Shown here: positions 51,498 through 60,063 of the stretch, in pieces
How the letters are laid out: the number at the start of each line of letters is the position of its first letter
How positions within the stretch are numbered: position 1 is the first letter of the stretch
NCBI GenBank assembly: GCA_964519835.1
Contig: CAZFLD010000012.1
Span: forward strand, 1 to 64,000
Direction of reading: 5' to 3'
DNA length: 64,000 nt
Source of the DNA: CAZFLD01 sp964519835
GTDB lineage: Bacteria > Spirochaetota > Spirochaetia > DSM-27196 > CAZFLD01
Made by a program: the position numbers and the translations under genes
The notes under the pieces: model-generated
Database searches by the model: none
The model's input: only the letters and a program-made list of their open reading frames with translations
Told to the model about the DNA's origin: nothing

Positions 51498-51800
51498 CTA
51501 TATCTTTATGTACACCACACCATCGTCAATCTTGACCGGGTATGTGGTGACGTCCTGGGTGGCGGGAAAGTCTTTTACTTTGCCGCTTTTTATCTCAAAG
51601 CGCGAACCGTGCTTGGGGCAGAATACGTCTCCGTCCAGGATCATTCCCTCGTGGAGCTGTGAGTACTCGTGGCTACACACGTTGTCGAGGCAATAAATGC
51701 CGTCGTCCAGCTTGAAAAGGGCATACTCCTTGCGACGTTTTACAAACTTATACGAGCGACTAAAGTCATCAACTCCACACACCTCGACCCACTTGGCCAT
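51498..51800 (-). CDS. Rieske [2Fe-2S] ferredoxin, SUF-associated
   Basis: A 100-residue Rieske-type protein: cluster ligands C42-x-H44 in NVCSHEY and C61-x2-H64 in FCPKHGSRFE. These match the non-heme-oxygenase ferredoxin type often encoded after sufD. It lies 3 bp after sufD on the same strand and ends the cluster. It may supply electrons to Fe-S assembly or be a product of the pathway; its role in SUF clusters is not settled. Confidence 0.92.
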   Translation of the reverse strand: MAKWVEVCGVDDFSRSYKFVKRRKEYALFKLDDGIYCLDNVCSHEYSQLHEGMILDGDVFCPKHGSRFEIKSGKVKDFPATQDVTTYPVKIDDGVVYIKI

Positions 51801-51803
51801 TGC

Positions 51804-53084
51804 CTAATCCTCGTCGTCTTCTTGTTCGGACAGGATACGCTCAGCGAGCATGCCGCGGAGGGTGTCGTGCAGGGTGGAAACGGAGCGGGCGACGATTTCC
51901 TCGAAAAAGCCCTCGAGCACAAGCGCCTTGGCCTCGACTTTACTAAGCCCGCGGGTCATCAGGTAGTAAACATGACCGGCATCTATTTTTCCCGTGGTGG
52001 AGCCGTGGCTACACTTCACGTCGTTTGTGCGGATTTGCAGGCTTGGTATCGAGTCGGCCCTCGCCCCGTCGTTCAAGACGAGATTTTTATTCTCCAGGAA
52101 GGCATCGGTGCGCGCCGCATCGTGATCTACCTCGATCAACCCCTGGTAGACCGAGCGACCCTCGTCTTTGACCGCACCTTTGAAAAAGGCACGGCTCGAG
52201 GTGTCGGGCGCTCGGTGATGCTGAACCGATCGCACGTCCATGTGCTGGTCCTCAAAGGGAAAGTAGAGGCCACCCGCAAAGGCGTCTGCACCGCGACCCT
52301 CGAGCACAATGCGGCTTTCCCGTTTGACAAACAGCCCGCCGAAGTCGGCGCTAACAATTTCGAACGCAGCGTTCTTGCCGAGGATCGCGTTGGTACGGGC
52401 AAAGACCGAGCCGTCGATGTTGATACTCTGGTAGGTGGACAGCCGGACTGCGGCCTCGTCACCCACCAGAACATCGACGCCGTGGTTCACCACAACTTCG
52501 CCGTCCTCCGGGCCGTCCACGCCGACCACGACGTCCACGCGAGCTCCGGCCTCCGCGACCACAATCGTCTCGCGAGAGGCGAGTACCTCGTCTCCGGATT
52601 CGGTGTGATGGACGACGATCGGGCTATCCATTTCCACAAACGGGGGAACGTGGATGACGGCTCCGCCGGACATCGTGACGTAGCGCCAGAGCTCGATCCT
52701 GTGTTCGGCCTCGGCAACACGCCGCGTCAAAAGCCCTCGAACAGCGGCGACGATCGGCCCGTCGGTGGCACGGAAGAAGTTGGCGAGCGACTGGATAGTG
52801 ACGCCGCCGGTATGTTCCCGCCCGGGCGTATCCCCGTTGTTCTCGACGGCGGATATGTGCGTGCCCTCGACGCCCGCGCCGTACTCATAGGCGTCGAAGT
52901 CGTAGCTCGAAATGTCGGAACGGCGCCACTCCTCATCCTCGCGAGTAGGCCAATCCATGGTCTCGAATCGCTCGAGCGCCGCGCGCCGCAGCTCTTTGAC
53001 CCACTCTGCCTCGTCCAATGAGTCGATAAAGGCGCGGAGAGACTCCGTACCGCTGTACCGTTCTGTGTTAATTGCGTTTGCCAT
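51804..53084 (-). CDS. sufD: Fe-S cluster assembly protein SufD
   Basis: A 426-residue beta-helix scaffold subunit: N-terminal FIDSLDEAEWVKELRRAALERFETMDWPTREDEEWRRSDI, central AVIHVPPFVEMDSPIVVHH and IVVAEAGARVDVVVG, and the closing SDQ-like CSHGSTTGKIDAGHVYYLMTRGLSKVEAKALVLEGFFEEIV. It partners SufB in the SufBCD complex. ATG 53084, 14 bp after sufB. Confidence 0.94.
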   Translation of the reverse strand: MANAINTERYSGTESLRAFIDSLDEAEWVKELRRAALERFETMDWPTREDEEWRRSDISSYDFDAYEYGAGVEGTHISAVENNGDTPGREHTGGVTIQSLANFFRATDGPIVAAVRGLLTRRVAEAEHRIELWRYVTMSGGAVIHVPPFVEMDSPIVVHHTESGDEVLASRETIVVAEAGARVDVVVGVDGPEDGEVVVNHGVDVLVGDEAAVRLSTYQSINIDGSVFARTNAILGKNAAFEIVSADFGGLFVKRESRIVLEGRGADAFAGGLYFPFEDQHMDVRSVQHHRAPDTSSRAFFKGAVKDEGRSVYQGLIEVDHDAARTDAFLENKNLVLNDGARADSIPSLQIRTNDVKCSHGSTTGKIDAGHVYYLMTRGLSKVEAKALVLEGFFEEIVARSVSTLHDTLRGMLAERILSEQEDDED

Positions 53085-53098
53085 TGTTGTGGGGTGTC

Positions 53099-54508
53099 CT
53101 AACCGACCGAGCCTTCCATCTCCAGCTCGATAAGCCGGTTTAGCTCAATGGCGTATTCCATCGGCAGCTGCTTCACCAGTGGATCGAGGAAGCCGTTTAC
53201 GATCATCATCGACGCCTCTTCCTCGTTCAAACCGCGGGACATGAGGTAGTACAGCTGCTCCTCGGAGATCTTGCTAACACGGGCCTCGTGCTCGATCGAC
53301 ACGTTGTCGGAGTTGATATCCATATACGGGAAGGTGTTGCTTGTCGAATCCTCGTCGATCAACAGAGCATCACAAACAACGTGACTGCGGACGTTTTTGA
53401 GGCCATCCTTGACGTGGATGTGACCTCGATAGGTCGCGACTCCGCCGTCTTTGCTGATGGACTTCGAGGTGATCACCGAGCTGGTGTTGTCCGCGACGTG
53501 GACGGCCTTGCCCCCCGTGTCCTGCTCCTGACCTTTCCCGGCAAATGCGATGGAAAGCACCTCGCCGTGGGCGCCCTCGCCCATCAACCAGATGGACGGA
53601 TACTTCATCGTTCGCTTGCTGCCCAGGTTCCCGTCCACCCATTCGACGGTGGCATTCTCGTAGGCAACGGCCCGCTTGGTGACGAGGTTGTATACGTCGC
53701 TCGACCAGTTTTGTATGGTGGAGTATCGAACCCGCGCCCCGGGAAGAGCAATGATCTCCACAACCGCACTATGCAGCGAGTCGGTTGTGTAAACCGGCGC
53801 GGTACACCCTTCGATGTAGTGCACAAAGCTGTCTTCGTCGGCGATGATAAGGGTGCGCTCGAACTGGCCAAAGTTTTCCGAGTTGATACGGAAGTAGGCT
53901 TGCAGCGGTACATCCACCTTTACGCCCTTGGGAACATACACAAAGCTCCCGCCGGACCACACGGAGCTGTTTAGCGCCGCGAACTTGTTGTCGTTGTACG
54001 GAATGACCGTACCAAAGTACTTCTTGACGATCTCCGGATGCTCTTGCACCGCGGTTTCCGGGTCGCTGAAAATAACACCTTTGTCTGCAAGCTCCTGCTT
54101 GATGCTGTGGTACACCATCTCGGAGTCATACTGTGCGCCGACACCGGCCAAAAATTTCTGTTCGGCCTCCGGGATGCCGAGGCGGTCATATGTTTCCTTG
54201 ATTTCCTCGGGCAGGTCGTCCCAATTACGACTGCTCTTTTCGGTCGGCTTTGCGTAATAATAGATGTTTTCGAAGTCCAGGTCGCTCAAATCGGCGCCCC
54301 ACGTCAGCATCTGCTTTCGCTGGAACGCCTCGAGCGCTTGGAGGCGAAACTCCCGCATCCACGCAGGCTCGTTTTTGTGCTCAGAGATGGCTCGGACGAC
54401 CTCGGCATTTATGCCGCGCTTGGTCTTGAATATCGACTTATCCGGGTAGGCAAATCCGTACTTGTAGTCGCCAATGTCTGGTGTGGGCGCTTGGGTCTGA
54501 CTGCTCAT
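53099..54508 (-). CDS. sufB: Fe-S cluster assembly protein SufB
   Basis: A 469-residue scaffold subunit: YKYGFAYPDKSIFKTKRGINAEVVRAISEHKNEPAWMREFRLQALE at the N-terminus, PDSSVWSGGSFVYVPKGVKV in the middle, RSHVVCDALLIDEDSTSNTFPY (conserved Cys), and the C-terminal IEHEARVSKISEEQLYYLMSRGLNEEEA. The family's catalytic Cys/Glu region is present. ATG 54508 has AGGAGG about 5 nt upstream; a longer reading from 54583 would run into sufC and is rejected. Second gene after sufC, 8 bp apart. Confidence 0.96.
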   Translation of the reverse strand: MSSQTQAPTPDIGDYKYGFAYPDKSIFKTKRGINAEVVRAISEHKNEPAWMREFRLQALEAFQRKQMLTWGADLSDLDFENIYYYAKPTEKSSRNWDDLPEEIKETYDRLGIPEAEQKFLAGVGAQYDSEMVYHSIKQELADKGVIFSDPETAVQEHPEIVKKYFGTVIPYNDNKFAALNSSVWSGGSFVYVPKGVKVDVPLQAYFRINSENFGQFERTLIIADEDSFVHYIEGCTAPVYTTDSLHSAVVEIIALPGARVRYSTIQNWSSDVYNLVTKRAVAYENATVEWVDGNLGSKRTMKYPSIWLMGEGAHGEVLSIAFAGKGQEQDTGGKAVHVADNTSSVITSKSISKDGGVATYRGHIHVKDGLKNVRSHVVCDALLIDEDSTSNTFPYMDINSDNVSIEHEARVSKISEEQLYYLMSRGLNEEEASMMIVNGFLDPLVKQLPMEYAIELNRLIELEMEGSVG

Positions 54509-54516
54509 AGTGCCTC

Positions 54517-55299
54517 CTATCTGCTGTTGTCCGCGATTGCGGCCGCTTCTGCTTCGTCGATCCCGTGCTGGACTTTGATCCAATCGTAGCCCTTGGCCTC
54601 GAGTGCCTCCACGAGATCTTCGCCGCCTGACTCCACGATGACGCCTTTGTACATGATGTGAACGTGGTCGGGCCGGATATGGTTCAAGATGCGCTGGTAG
54701 TGGGTGATAATCAGCGCGCCGAACTCCGGTCCACGAAGCCTGTTTACCCCCTTCGCTACAATTTGGAGAGCGTCGATATCAAGACCGGAATCAGTCTCGT
54801 CCATAACAGCGAGCGTCGGCTTCAGGATAAGCATTTGGAGCACTTCCATCCGCTTTTTCTCTCCACCGGAAAAACCTTCGTTCAAGTAACGGTTGATAAA
54901 CTGTTGATCAATCTCCATAAAGCTCATGGCCTCGCGGAGCTCTTTGACAAAGCCCCTGGCCCGCGCACCGTCCGGGAACCGGATTTCGGCAGCGCGCTTG
55001 AGGAAGCGGCCAACCGTAACGCCCGGGATTTCAACCGGGTATTGAAACGCCATGTATAGGCCCAAACGAGCCCGTTCCGAGGTGTCCATCTCAAGAATGT
55101 TTTCGCCGTCCACGAGTATCTCCCCCGCGGTAACATCGTAAGCCGGGTGGCCCATGATCACGTTGCTGAGAGTGCTCTTGCCCGAACCGTTTGGGCCCAT
55201 AAGCGCATGAACCTCGCCCGACTTGATATCAAGGTTGATGCCGTTGAGGATCGGCTGTTCTGCAATGTTGGCCTTTAGGTTTTTTATTTCGAGTTCCAT
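54517..55299 (-). CDS. sufC: Fe-S cluster assembly ATPase SufC
   Basis: A 260-residue ABC-type ATPase: Walker A GPNGSGKST (K41), Q-loop YMAFQYPVEIPGV typical of SufC, signature FSGGEKKRMEVLQML, Walker B LAVMDETDSGLDIDAL and H-loop ITHYQRIL. It energises the SufBD scaffold. ATG 55299 with GGAGAAC nearby. It lies 31 bp after the MIP18-type gene. Confidence 0.96.
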   Translation of the reverse strand: MELEIKNLKANIAEQPILNGINLDIKSGEVHALMGPNGSGKSTLSNVIMGHPAYDVTAGEILVDGENILEMDTSERARLGLYMAFQYPVEIPGVTVGRFLKRAAEIRFPDGARARGFVKELREAMSFMEIDQQFINRYLNEGFSGGEKKRMEVLQMLILKPTLAVMDETDSGLDIDALQIVAKGVNRLRGPEFGALIITHYQRILNHIRPDHVHIMYKGVIVESGGEDLVEALEAKGYDWIKVQHGIDEAEAAAIADNSR

Positions 55300-55330
55300 T
55301 TGTTCTCCTGTGTTATCTGGGGAACCCTTG

Positions 55331-55633
55331 CTATATGGGGAACCCCAGCTCGAGGCGCGCGTCTTCGCTCATAAAATCGATACTCCACGGCGGATTCCAC
55401 ACCAGGTTCGCCTCTACCTCGGACACGCCGGTTCGCTCTTTTACGATATTGACGATGTCGTTGTAAATTGCCTCGCCTAAAGGACAACCGGGAGACGTAA
55501 GGGTGAAGTCGACTGAAATTTTGTCCTCGCCCGGCTCAACGCGATAGACCAGACCTACGTCAACGATATTCATTCCGATTTCGGGATCGATAACCTCTTT
55601 GAGTGCCTCAAGCACATCGCTCTTTGTTATCAT
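55331..55633 (-). CDS. MIP18/DUF59-type Fe-S assembly protein (SufT-like)
   Basis: A 100-residue protein: DVLEALKEVIDPEIGMNIVDVGLVYRV, VDFTLTSPGCPLGEAIYNDI (the conserved Cys) and NPPWSIDFMSEDARLELG, the DUF59 pattern of SufT/MIP18 maturation factors. First gene of the SUF operon, consistent with a role in cluster transfer or carrier function. ATG 55633 with AGGTGG upstream; an earlier in-frame start is not needed. Confidence 0.92.
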   Translation of the reverse strand: MITKSDVLEALKEVIDPEIGMNIVDVGLVYRVEPGEDKISVDFTLTSPGCPLGEAIYNDIVNIVKERTGVSEVEANLVWNPPWSIDFMSEDARLELGFPI

Positions 55634-55648
55634 TGGATTCCACCTATT

Positions 55649-55684
55649 CATTACTAATGTACTCATCTATTATGGGCTTTTCAA
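55649..55684 (-). promoter_or_regulatory. SUF operon promoter with palindrome at -10
   Basis: Minus-strand TTGAAA (55684-55679), 17-bp spacer, TACATT (55661-55656). A perfect 11-bp palindrome CATTA-G-TAATG (55659-55649) overlaps the -10 and the predicted start site, a natural place for an Fe-S or iron-responsive repressor. The regulator is unknown. Confidence 0.6.
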
Positions 55685-55708
55685 GCAGGCGCACGGAACA
55701 GAACGGGC

Positions 55709-55737
55709 TTCCTACCAGCTTCACAGGCGAATATAAT
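55709..55737 (+). promoter_or_regulatory. Promoter of the quinone reductase/SixA pair
   Basis: TTCCTA (55709-55714), 17-bp spacer, TATAAT (55732-55737, perfect -10). The ATG at 55750 is 12 nt downstream, leaving a leader of about 6 nt. Confidence 0.55.
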
Positions 55738-55749
55738 AAGAACACAGGT

Positions 55750-56340
55750 ATGAATCCAGACGCCGTGCTCGGCATCCTGGCCCACCCCACCCCGCACAGC
55801 TTCACCGCGGCGCTCCTAGACGCGGCTCTTGAGGCGGTCCGCAGCGCGGAGGGCGAATCGGCTGCATCAATCACTGTACACGACCTCTACGCAGAGGCGT
55901 TTCCGGCGGTTCTGTCCGCCGAGGAGCTCCGGCGGAACTTCCCGTTTGACGAGTTGACCCAAGCACACGTCGTGGCACTAAAGGCGGCTCGGTTTATCGT
56001 CATCGCTCACCCGGACTGGTGGGGCGGTCCTCCGGCCATCCTCAAAGGTTGGGTCGAGCGGGTGTTTCGCGCGGAAGTCGCCTACGAAGTAGACCGCGAA
56101 AAGTCCATAGCCCGTGGACTGCTCGGCGGCCGCAGTCTACTGGTTTTGGTTCCGACGGAGACGTCCGCGGCCGGCCTTGTCCACTTCTGGACGGAGAGTG
56201 TCGCCTCCTACGCGGGCATGGACTCGTGCGTGGTTGAGGTATTCTCGGGAATGCGCTCTTCGACGATGAGAACGCGGAAGAAGTACCTTGAACGCGCCGG
56301 TAACATCGCAGAAGCAATGTTTCTGGGGAGGCAGACATGA
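55750..56340 (+). CDS. Flavodoxin-fold NAD(P)H dehydrogenase (quinone)
   Basis: A 196-residue protein of the flavodoxin-like NQO/KefF superfamily: LGILAHPTPHSFTAALLDAAL binds the FMN/FAD phosphate, VHDLYAEAFPAVLSAEEL follows, then FIVIAHPDWWGGPPAILKGWVERVF, the characteristic W-W-G-P-P-A-I-L-K-G-W-V-E-R block. It probably reduces quinones or modifies drug-like compounds with NAD(P)H. ATG 55750 is 12 nt after a perfect TATAAT with no clear Shine-Dalgarno. The phosphatase gene overlaps its stop by 4 nt. Confidence 0.87.
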   Translation: MNPDAVLGILAHPTPHSFTAALLDAALEAVRSAEGESAASITVHDLYAEAFPAVLSAEELRRNFPFDELTQAHVVALKAARFIVIAHPDWWGGPPAILKGWVERVFRAEVAYEVDREKSIARGLLGGRSLLVLVPTETSAAGLVHFWTESVASYAGMDSCVVEVFSGMRSSTMRTRKKYLERAGNIAEAMFLGRQT

Positions 56341-56825
56341 GCAGGCGTACAATTCTGGTGCTTAGACACGCTAAAACGGAGCCCGGCGGCGGCGGGGTCG
56401 ATGATTTTGGGCGAACCCTCACACCGGAGGGCCGCCTCGCGGCCGGTCGCATGGGCGTACGTGCCAAGTCGCTCGGTTTTGTGGTTAGCCGTGTGGTCTC
56501 GTCGCCGGCGGCGCGGGCCAAAGAGACAACGGAGCTGTTCTTGAAGGCGTACTCTCCCGGCAAGGCCGTCGACGTGGAGTACGTAGACGCGTTTTATGCC
56601 ACCGACGGTGAGGAAATTGCGAAGTGGTTGGATACCAACGACAAGAGCTCCGGCGGTGGGGAGTCCGGGGCCGATAACGTGCTTTTGATCGTGGGCCACA
56701 ACCCCTCTCTGGAAGAATTTGTCGGCGAACTGGCGAAGCGCCCCGCCAAGCTCAAACCCGCGGATATGGCGGCGATTGTGTTCGGAGACGACGGCCTCGA
56801 GTCGCTGTGCTTCTACCGGCCGTAA
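56337..56825 (+). CDS. Histidine phosphatase family protein (SixA-like)
   Basis: A 162-residue phosphatase: LVLRHAKTEPGG carries the RHG-type catalytic His, LTPEGRLAAGRMG and VVSSPAARAKETTELF follow, and the second catalytic His is in LLIVGHNPSLEE. This is the short SixA form, which in other bacteria removes phosphate from phosphohistidines, though the substrate here is unproven. ATG overlaps the upstream stop as ATGA. Confidence 0.9.
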   Translation: MSRRTILVLRHAKTEPGGGGVDDFGRTLTPEGRLAAGRMGVRAKSLGFVVSRVVSSPAARAKETTELFLKAYSPGKAVDVEYVDAFYATDGEEIAKWLDTNDKSSGGGESGADNVLLIVGHNPSLEEFVGELAKRPAKLKPADMAAIVFGDDGLESLCFYRP

Positions 56826-56827
56826 CT

Positions 56828-56884
56828 CCGGCGACTCTCCAGTCCGGGAGGCGTTGGGCACCGGCGACTCTTCAGTCCGGGAGG
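56828..56884. repeat. Two 24-bp direct repeats, period 33 bp
   Basis: The 24-bp copies (56828-56851 and 56861-56884) start CCGGCGACTC and end CAGTCCGGGAGG; one base differs in the middle. They fill the gap between the convergent sixA-like and GH31 genes. Each has CCGG at both ends and could form a weak hairpin. Confidence 0.7.
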
Positions 56885-56890
56885 GGTCGG

Positions 56891-59260
56891 CTAATCGACT
56901 ACAAATCGTTTGGAGCGGTAGCTGTCCAACGTATGGCCGGCCATGACCCAGCGTTTGTGTTTGAGCGTTTCGGTGCGTTGCCGGTCGCCAACCACCACGT
57001 CAACCTCGGGAAATGCTTCGTAGAACACAAGCCGCACGGTCGCCGCACCGGCACCCCGGCGGACAATCTCAAAATGCACTTCGGGGCGACCGTCATTTGT
57101 TGTAACGGTAACAAGAAACTCGCTTTCGGCGCCCTCTTTGTAGGCTAGGGTGAGTCCATCGTCGAAGCGGTATCGGAAGGTGTGCCGTGAGCGGCCGGCG
57201 GCTCTGACAAACACATGCAGTTCGATGTCGTCTAGGGACGCCTGGCCGGTTTTTGGGCTTCCGGCCGCCATAGGCACAATAGAACCATAGCGAACGTAGA
57301 TGGGGGTGGACTCATCCCCCGTCGTGGCCCGGACACGGCGGCCGCCCATGGACCACTTGCCGTCCCGGCACTCAAACCACAGGGCGTCGGGCAATACTAC
57401 CGCGCGGCGGCGCGTGCTCGGCTCGACGATGGGCGCTTGTAAGATACACGGGCCTACCATAAATTGATCCGCTACTCCGTCGAGGGGGAGGCCCGGCGAA
57501 TAGGCAAACTCATAGACCAACGGCCGAATTGGTGGATCGCCGCCTTCCTCGTGCTCCAGCAGCAACCCGTAGAGATAGGGAATCAGCTTGTACCGCAGGC
57601 GAATGTACTCGGCAACGATCTCTCGTACGGAGCGACCAAATGCCCACGGCTCCTGGCGCGCGGTTCCGGCGCACGAATGATTACGCAACAGCGGCAGCAA
57701 AAATGCCGCCTTGTACCAGGCAACCATAAGGTCACCGTCCGAATCACCGATAAATCCCGGCACATCGGAGCCATAGAACGGAATGCCGGAGAGCGACAGG
57801 TTTAAGCAGGTCTGAATAGACAACCGTAGGTTGTGAAAGTTGGAGACATTGTCACCGTTCCAAATGCCGCCCAGGGCGCCCGTACCCGCACACCCGCTGC
57901 GGCTGATCACAAAGGGACGCTCCCGCGGCCGGGCGCTCTCCAGGCCGGCGCGGGTGGCCTTGTGCATCAAATAGCCGTACTGATTGTGAACGGCGTCGTG
58001 GTCTTTTCGGCCGTGATCAAACCGCATGTCGTCCACGGGTGTACCCCACGTGGCGGGCTCGTTCATGTCGCACCAAAAGCCTGAGAACCCCAGGCCTGCC
58101 AATCGGGCGACTCGCTCCGACCACCAAGCCCGGCATTCTTCTAGACTAAAATCCGGAAAGACCGCATGGCCGGGCCAGACATAGCCGACGTACGGAAGGC
58201 CTTCCGGCGTCACACACACCAGGTCACGCTGAATAGCTTCCTCATATGCCTGGTAGCCCTGCTCGCGCTTGATTCCAGGATCCAGGATTGGTACAACACG
58301 ACGGCCCCGGCGGGAGAGCTCGGCGAGCTGCCGAGCTGGGGCATCAAAACTTCCGGAAGAGAAACTAAATGCCCTGTAGCCGTCCATATAGTCGATGTCG
58401 ACCCAAAAGGCGTCCGTGGGAATGTGGTACTTCGTAAACTTCTCGTCCAAATCGATGAGCTGGTCGTATGAGTGATAGCCCCAGCGGCTTTGGTGGTGGC
58501 CCAAGGACCACACCGGCGGTCGCGGCATCGTGCCCACGAGGCGTTGGAACTTACGCGTTAGGTCGCGAAGCCCGGGGCCCAAGATCAGGTAGAGCTCGGG
58601 CGGACCTGCTTCAGCGCCGATAACTACGCTCCGCGGCTCACCACCGGCTTCAAAGCCGTAAAAGCCCTCCGCCGCGGCGACGCTTACAAAGCTCGGGTAC
58701 GGATTGTGGATAAAGATACCAAGGGCGACCTGTTCGCGCTTTATGACAAGCCACGGTACCGAGACGTACATCGGATCGGTAACACCTTCGTGGAGGTCCG
58801 ACCAGGCAAACTTGTCTGCCACGTCCGTATTGAAGAAATAGGAGCGGGTACCCGTCTTCTCGAAGCCGTTGTTTTTTTGCCCAAGTCCAAAGAAACGCAT
58901 GGTCTTGTCCAAGGCAAAACACATCATCCACCTGGAGCCGGATACGCCGAGAGGCAGCTCCGGTTGTGATCGTAGCACCGCCTCGCCGGCTGCCCGTACC
59001 ACAAGGCCGTCGTCCGATTGCCACAACACATCCGCCGTCGCCTCGCCGGGAGCAAATTGGGTATTGAGTTGATAGAGGGCTTCGTTTTTGTCCCATCGTG
59101 GGTGGATCGCACGGAGGTGATACACGTCCTCACCCAAGTGGTCAATAACGATGGAGGCCGCGTCCGCCGGACCATTGTTGCTACTTAGGTCCGAGCGTGT
59201 CAGCGGATCGGTAGGGAGGCGGCGAAAACTTGCCGGCGCAGGAAACGTACCCCGCAGCAT
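56891..59260 (-). CDS. GH31 alpha-glucosidase
   Basis: A 789-residue retaining glycoside hydrolase: N-terminal beta-sandwich, FFGLGQKNNGFEKTG, GHHQSRWGYHSYDQL, DAFWVDIDYMDGYRAF, nucleophile D398 in GFWCDMNEPATW, acid/base D470 in IWNGDNVSNF, and YGSDVPGFIGDSDGDL. The WCDMNEP/NGDN pair is the alpha-glucosidase form of GH31, different from the xylosidase at 8390. A C-terminal beta domain completes it. No signal peptide, so probably cytoplasmic and acting on imported oligosaccharides. Confidence 0.9.
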   Translation of the reverse strand: MLRGTFPAPASFRRLPTDPLTRSDLSSNNGPADAASIVIDHLGEDVYHLRAIHPRWDKNEALYQLNTQFAPGEATADVLWQSDDGLVVRAAGEAVLRSQPELPLGVSGSRWMMCFALDKTMRFFGLGQKNNGFEKTGTRSYFFNTDVADKFAWSDLHEGVTDPMYVSVPWLVIKREQVALGIFIHNPYPSFVSVAAAEGFYGFEAGGEPRSVVIGAEAGPPELYLILGPGLRDLTRKFQRLVGTMPRPPVWSLGHHQSRWGYHSYDQLIDLDEKFTKYHIPTDAFWVDIDYMDGYRAFSFSSGSFDAPARQLAELSRRGRRVVPILDPGIKREQGYQAYEEAIQRDLVCVTPEGLPYVGYVWPGHAVFPDFSLEECRAWWSERVARLAGLGFSGFWCDMNEPATWGTPVDDMRFDHGRKDHDAVHNQYGYLMHKATRAGLESARPRERPFVISRSGCAGTGALGGIWNGDNVSNFHNLRLSIQTCLNLSLSGIPFYGSDVPGFIGDSDGDLMVAWYKAAFLLPLLRNHSCAGTARQEPWAFGRSVREIVAEYIRLRYKLIPYLYGLLLEHEEGGDPPIRPLVYEFAYSPGLPLDGVADQFMVGPCILQAPIVEPSTRRRAVVLPDALWFECRDGKWSMGGRRVRATTGDESTPIYVRYGSIVPMAAGSPKTGQASLDDIELHVFVRAAGRSRHTFRYRFDDGLTLAYKEGAESEFLVTVTTNDGRPEVHFEIVRRGAGAATVRLVFYEAFPEVDVVVGDRQRTETLKHKRWVMAGHTLDSYRSKRFVVD

Positions 59261-59320
59261 GCCGTGGCCAGTATAGTCGGCCTGTAGGCGATGTGCCAGT
59301 ACGCTCCCGCCCGAAGGGGC

Positions 59321-59986
59321 CTATCCGCGCTTGACCACCATCAGCAGGCCGTCGGCCACGTTGATAAGAGCGGACACAACCCGGTCGTCGTCACGAGCCT
59401 TTTTGTTCAGTTGTCGAACCACCGCCGTGTCTTCCCCGGTCTCTCCCGCGTCGGCTACCCTACCGCCACGCAGGGCGTTGTCGAAAAGGATCAGACCGTC
59501 GGGCCGCATAAGCGGCAGCAGGCCCTCGTAGTAGGCGTCGTAGGAGATCTTGTCCGCGTCTACAAAGGCAAAATCAACGGAGTTGGGCTCGAGTTCCCCG
59601 CCAAGTCGGACGAGCTCGTCGACGCCCTGACCGATCCGTAGGTCGATCTTTTCGGCCACACCAGCCTCCTGCCAGTACGTCTTGGCGCGCGCGGTCCACT
59701 CTGCGCTGATATCGAGCGCAAAGATCCTGCCGTCCGGCGGCAGGGCCAAGGCCGTGCACAGGCTGCTGTAGCCGGTAAAGACGCCGATCTCCACGCAATG
59801 CTTGGCGGAGGTAAGCGCGAGGCAGACTTGCAGAAACGCGGCTTGCTCCCGCGAAATCTGGCACTCACTCTCAGGCATCGCCGCAGTCTCTTCACGACAG
59901 CGCCTCATGACCGGATGTTCCGAACCGTTCGCGTTTACGAGGTACTCGTAGAGCCGATCGTCGAATGGGATGATTTTGCTTTCCAC
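59321..59986 (-). CDS. SAM-dependent O-methyltransferase (catechol-OMT-like)
   Basis: A 221-residue enzyme: QAAFLQVCLALTSAKHCVEIGVFTGYSSLCTALALPPDGRIFALDIS is the SAM-binding core of the CCoAOMT/COMT-like family. It is followed by LRIGQGVDELVRL, DFAFVDADKISYDAYYEGLLPLMRPDGLILFDNALRGG (metal-binding Asp and Asn) and DRVVSALINVADGLLMVVKR. It probably methylates a catechol-like or hydroxyl-bearing small molecule. GTG start at 59986 with a GGTGG-rich upstream. Divergent from the UbiB-type gene. Confidence 0.9.
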   Translation of the reverse strand: MESKIIPFDDRLYEYLVNANGSEHPVMRRCREETAAMPESECQISREQAAFLQVCLALTSAKHCVEIGVFTGYSSLCTALALPPDGRIFALDISAEWTARAKTYWQEAGVAEKIDLRIGQGVDELVRLGGELEPNSVDFAFVDADKISYDAYYEGLLPLMRPDGLILFDNALRGGRVADAGETGEDTAVVRQLNKKARDDDRVVSALINVADGLLMVVKRG

Positions 59987-60021
59987 CCCACCACCATATC
60001 AGCAGGCGCGCCGTTTCGTCC

Positions 60022-60050
60022 TTGTGATCAAGGAACTTTTTTCCTACTAT
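60022..60050 (+). promoter_or_regulatory. Promoter of the UbiB-type kinase gene
   Basis: TTGTGA (60022-60027), 17-bp spacer, TACTAT (60045-60050). The ATG at 60064 is 13 nt downstream, and the upstream ATG at 60049 overlaps the -10. Confidence 0.55.
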
Positions 60051-60063
60051 GGGCGATACACTG

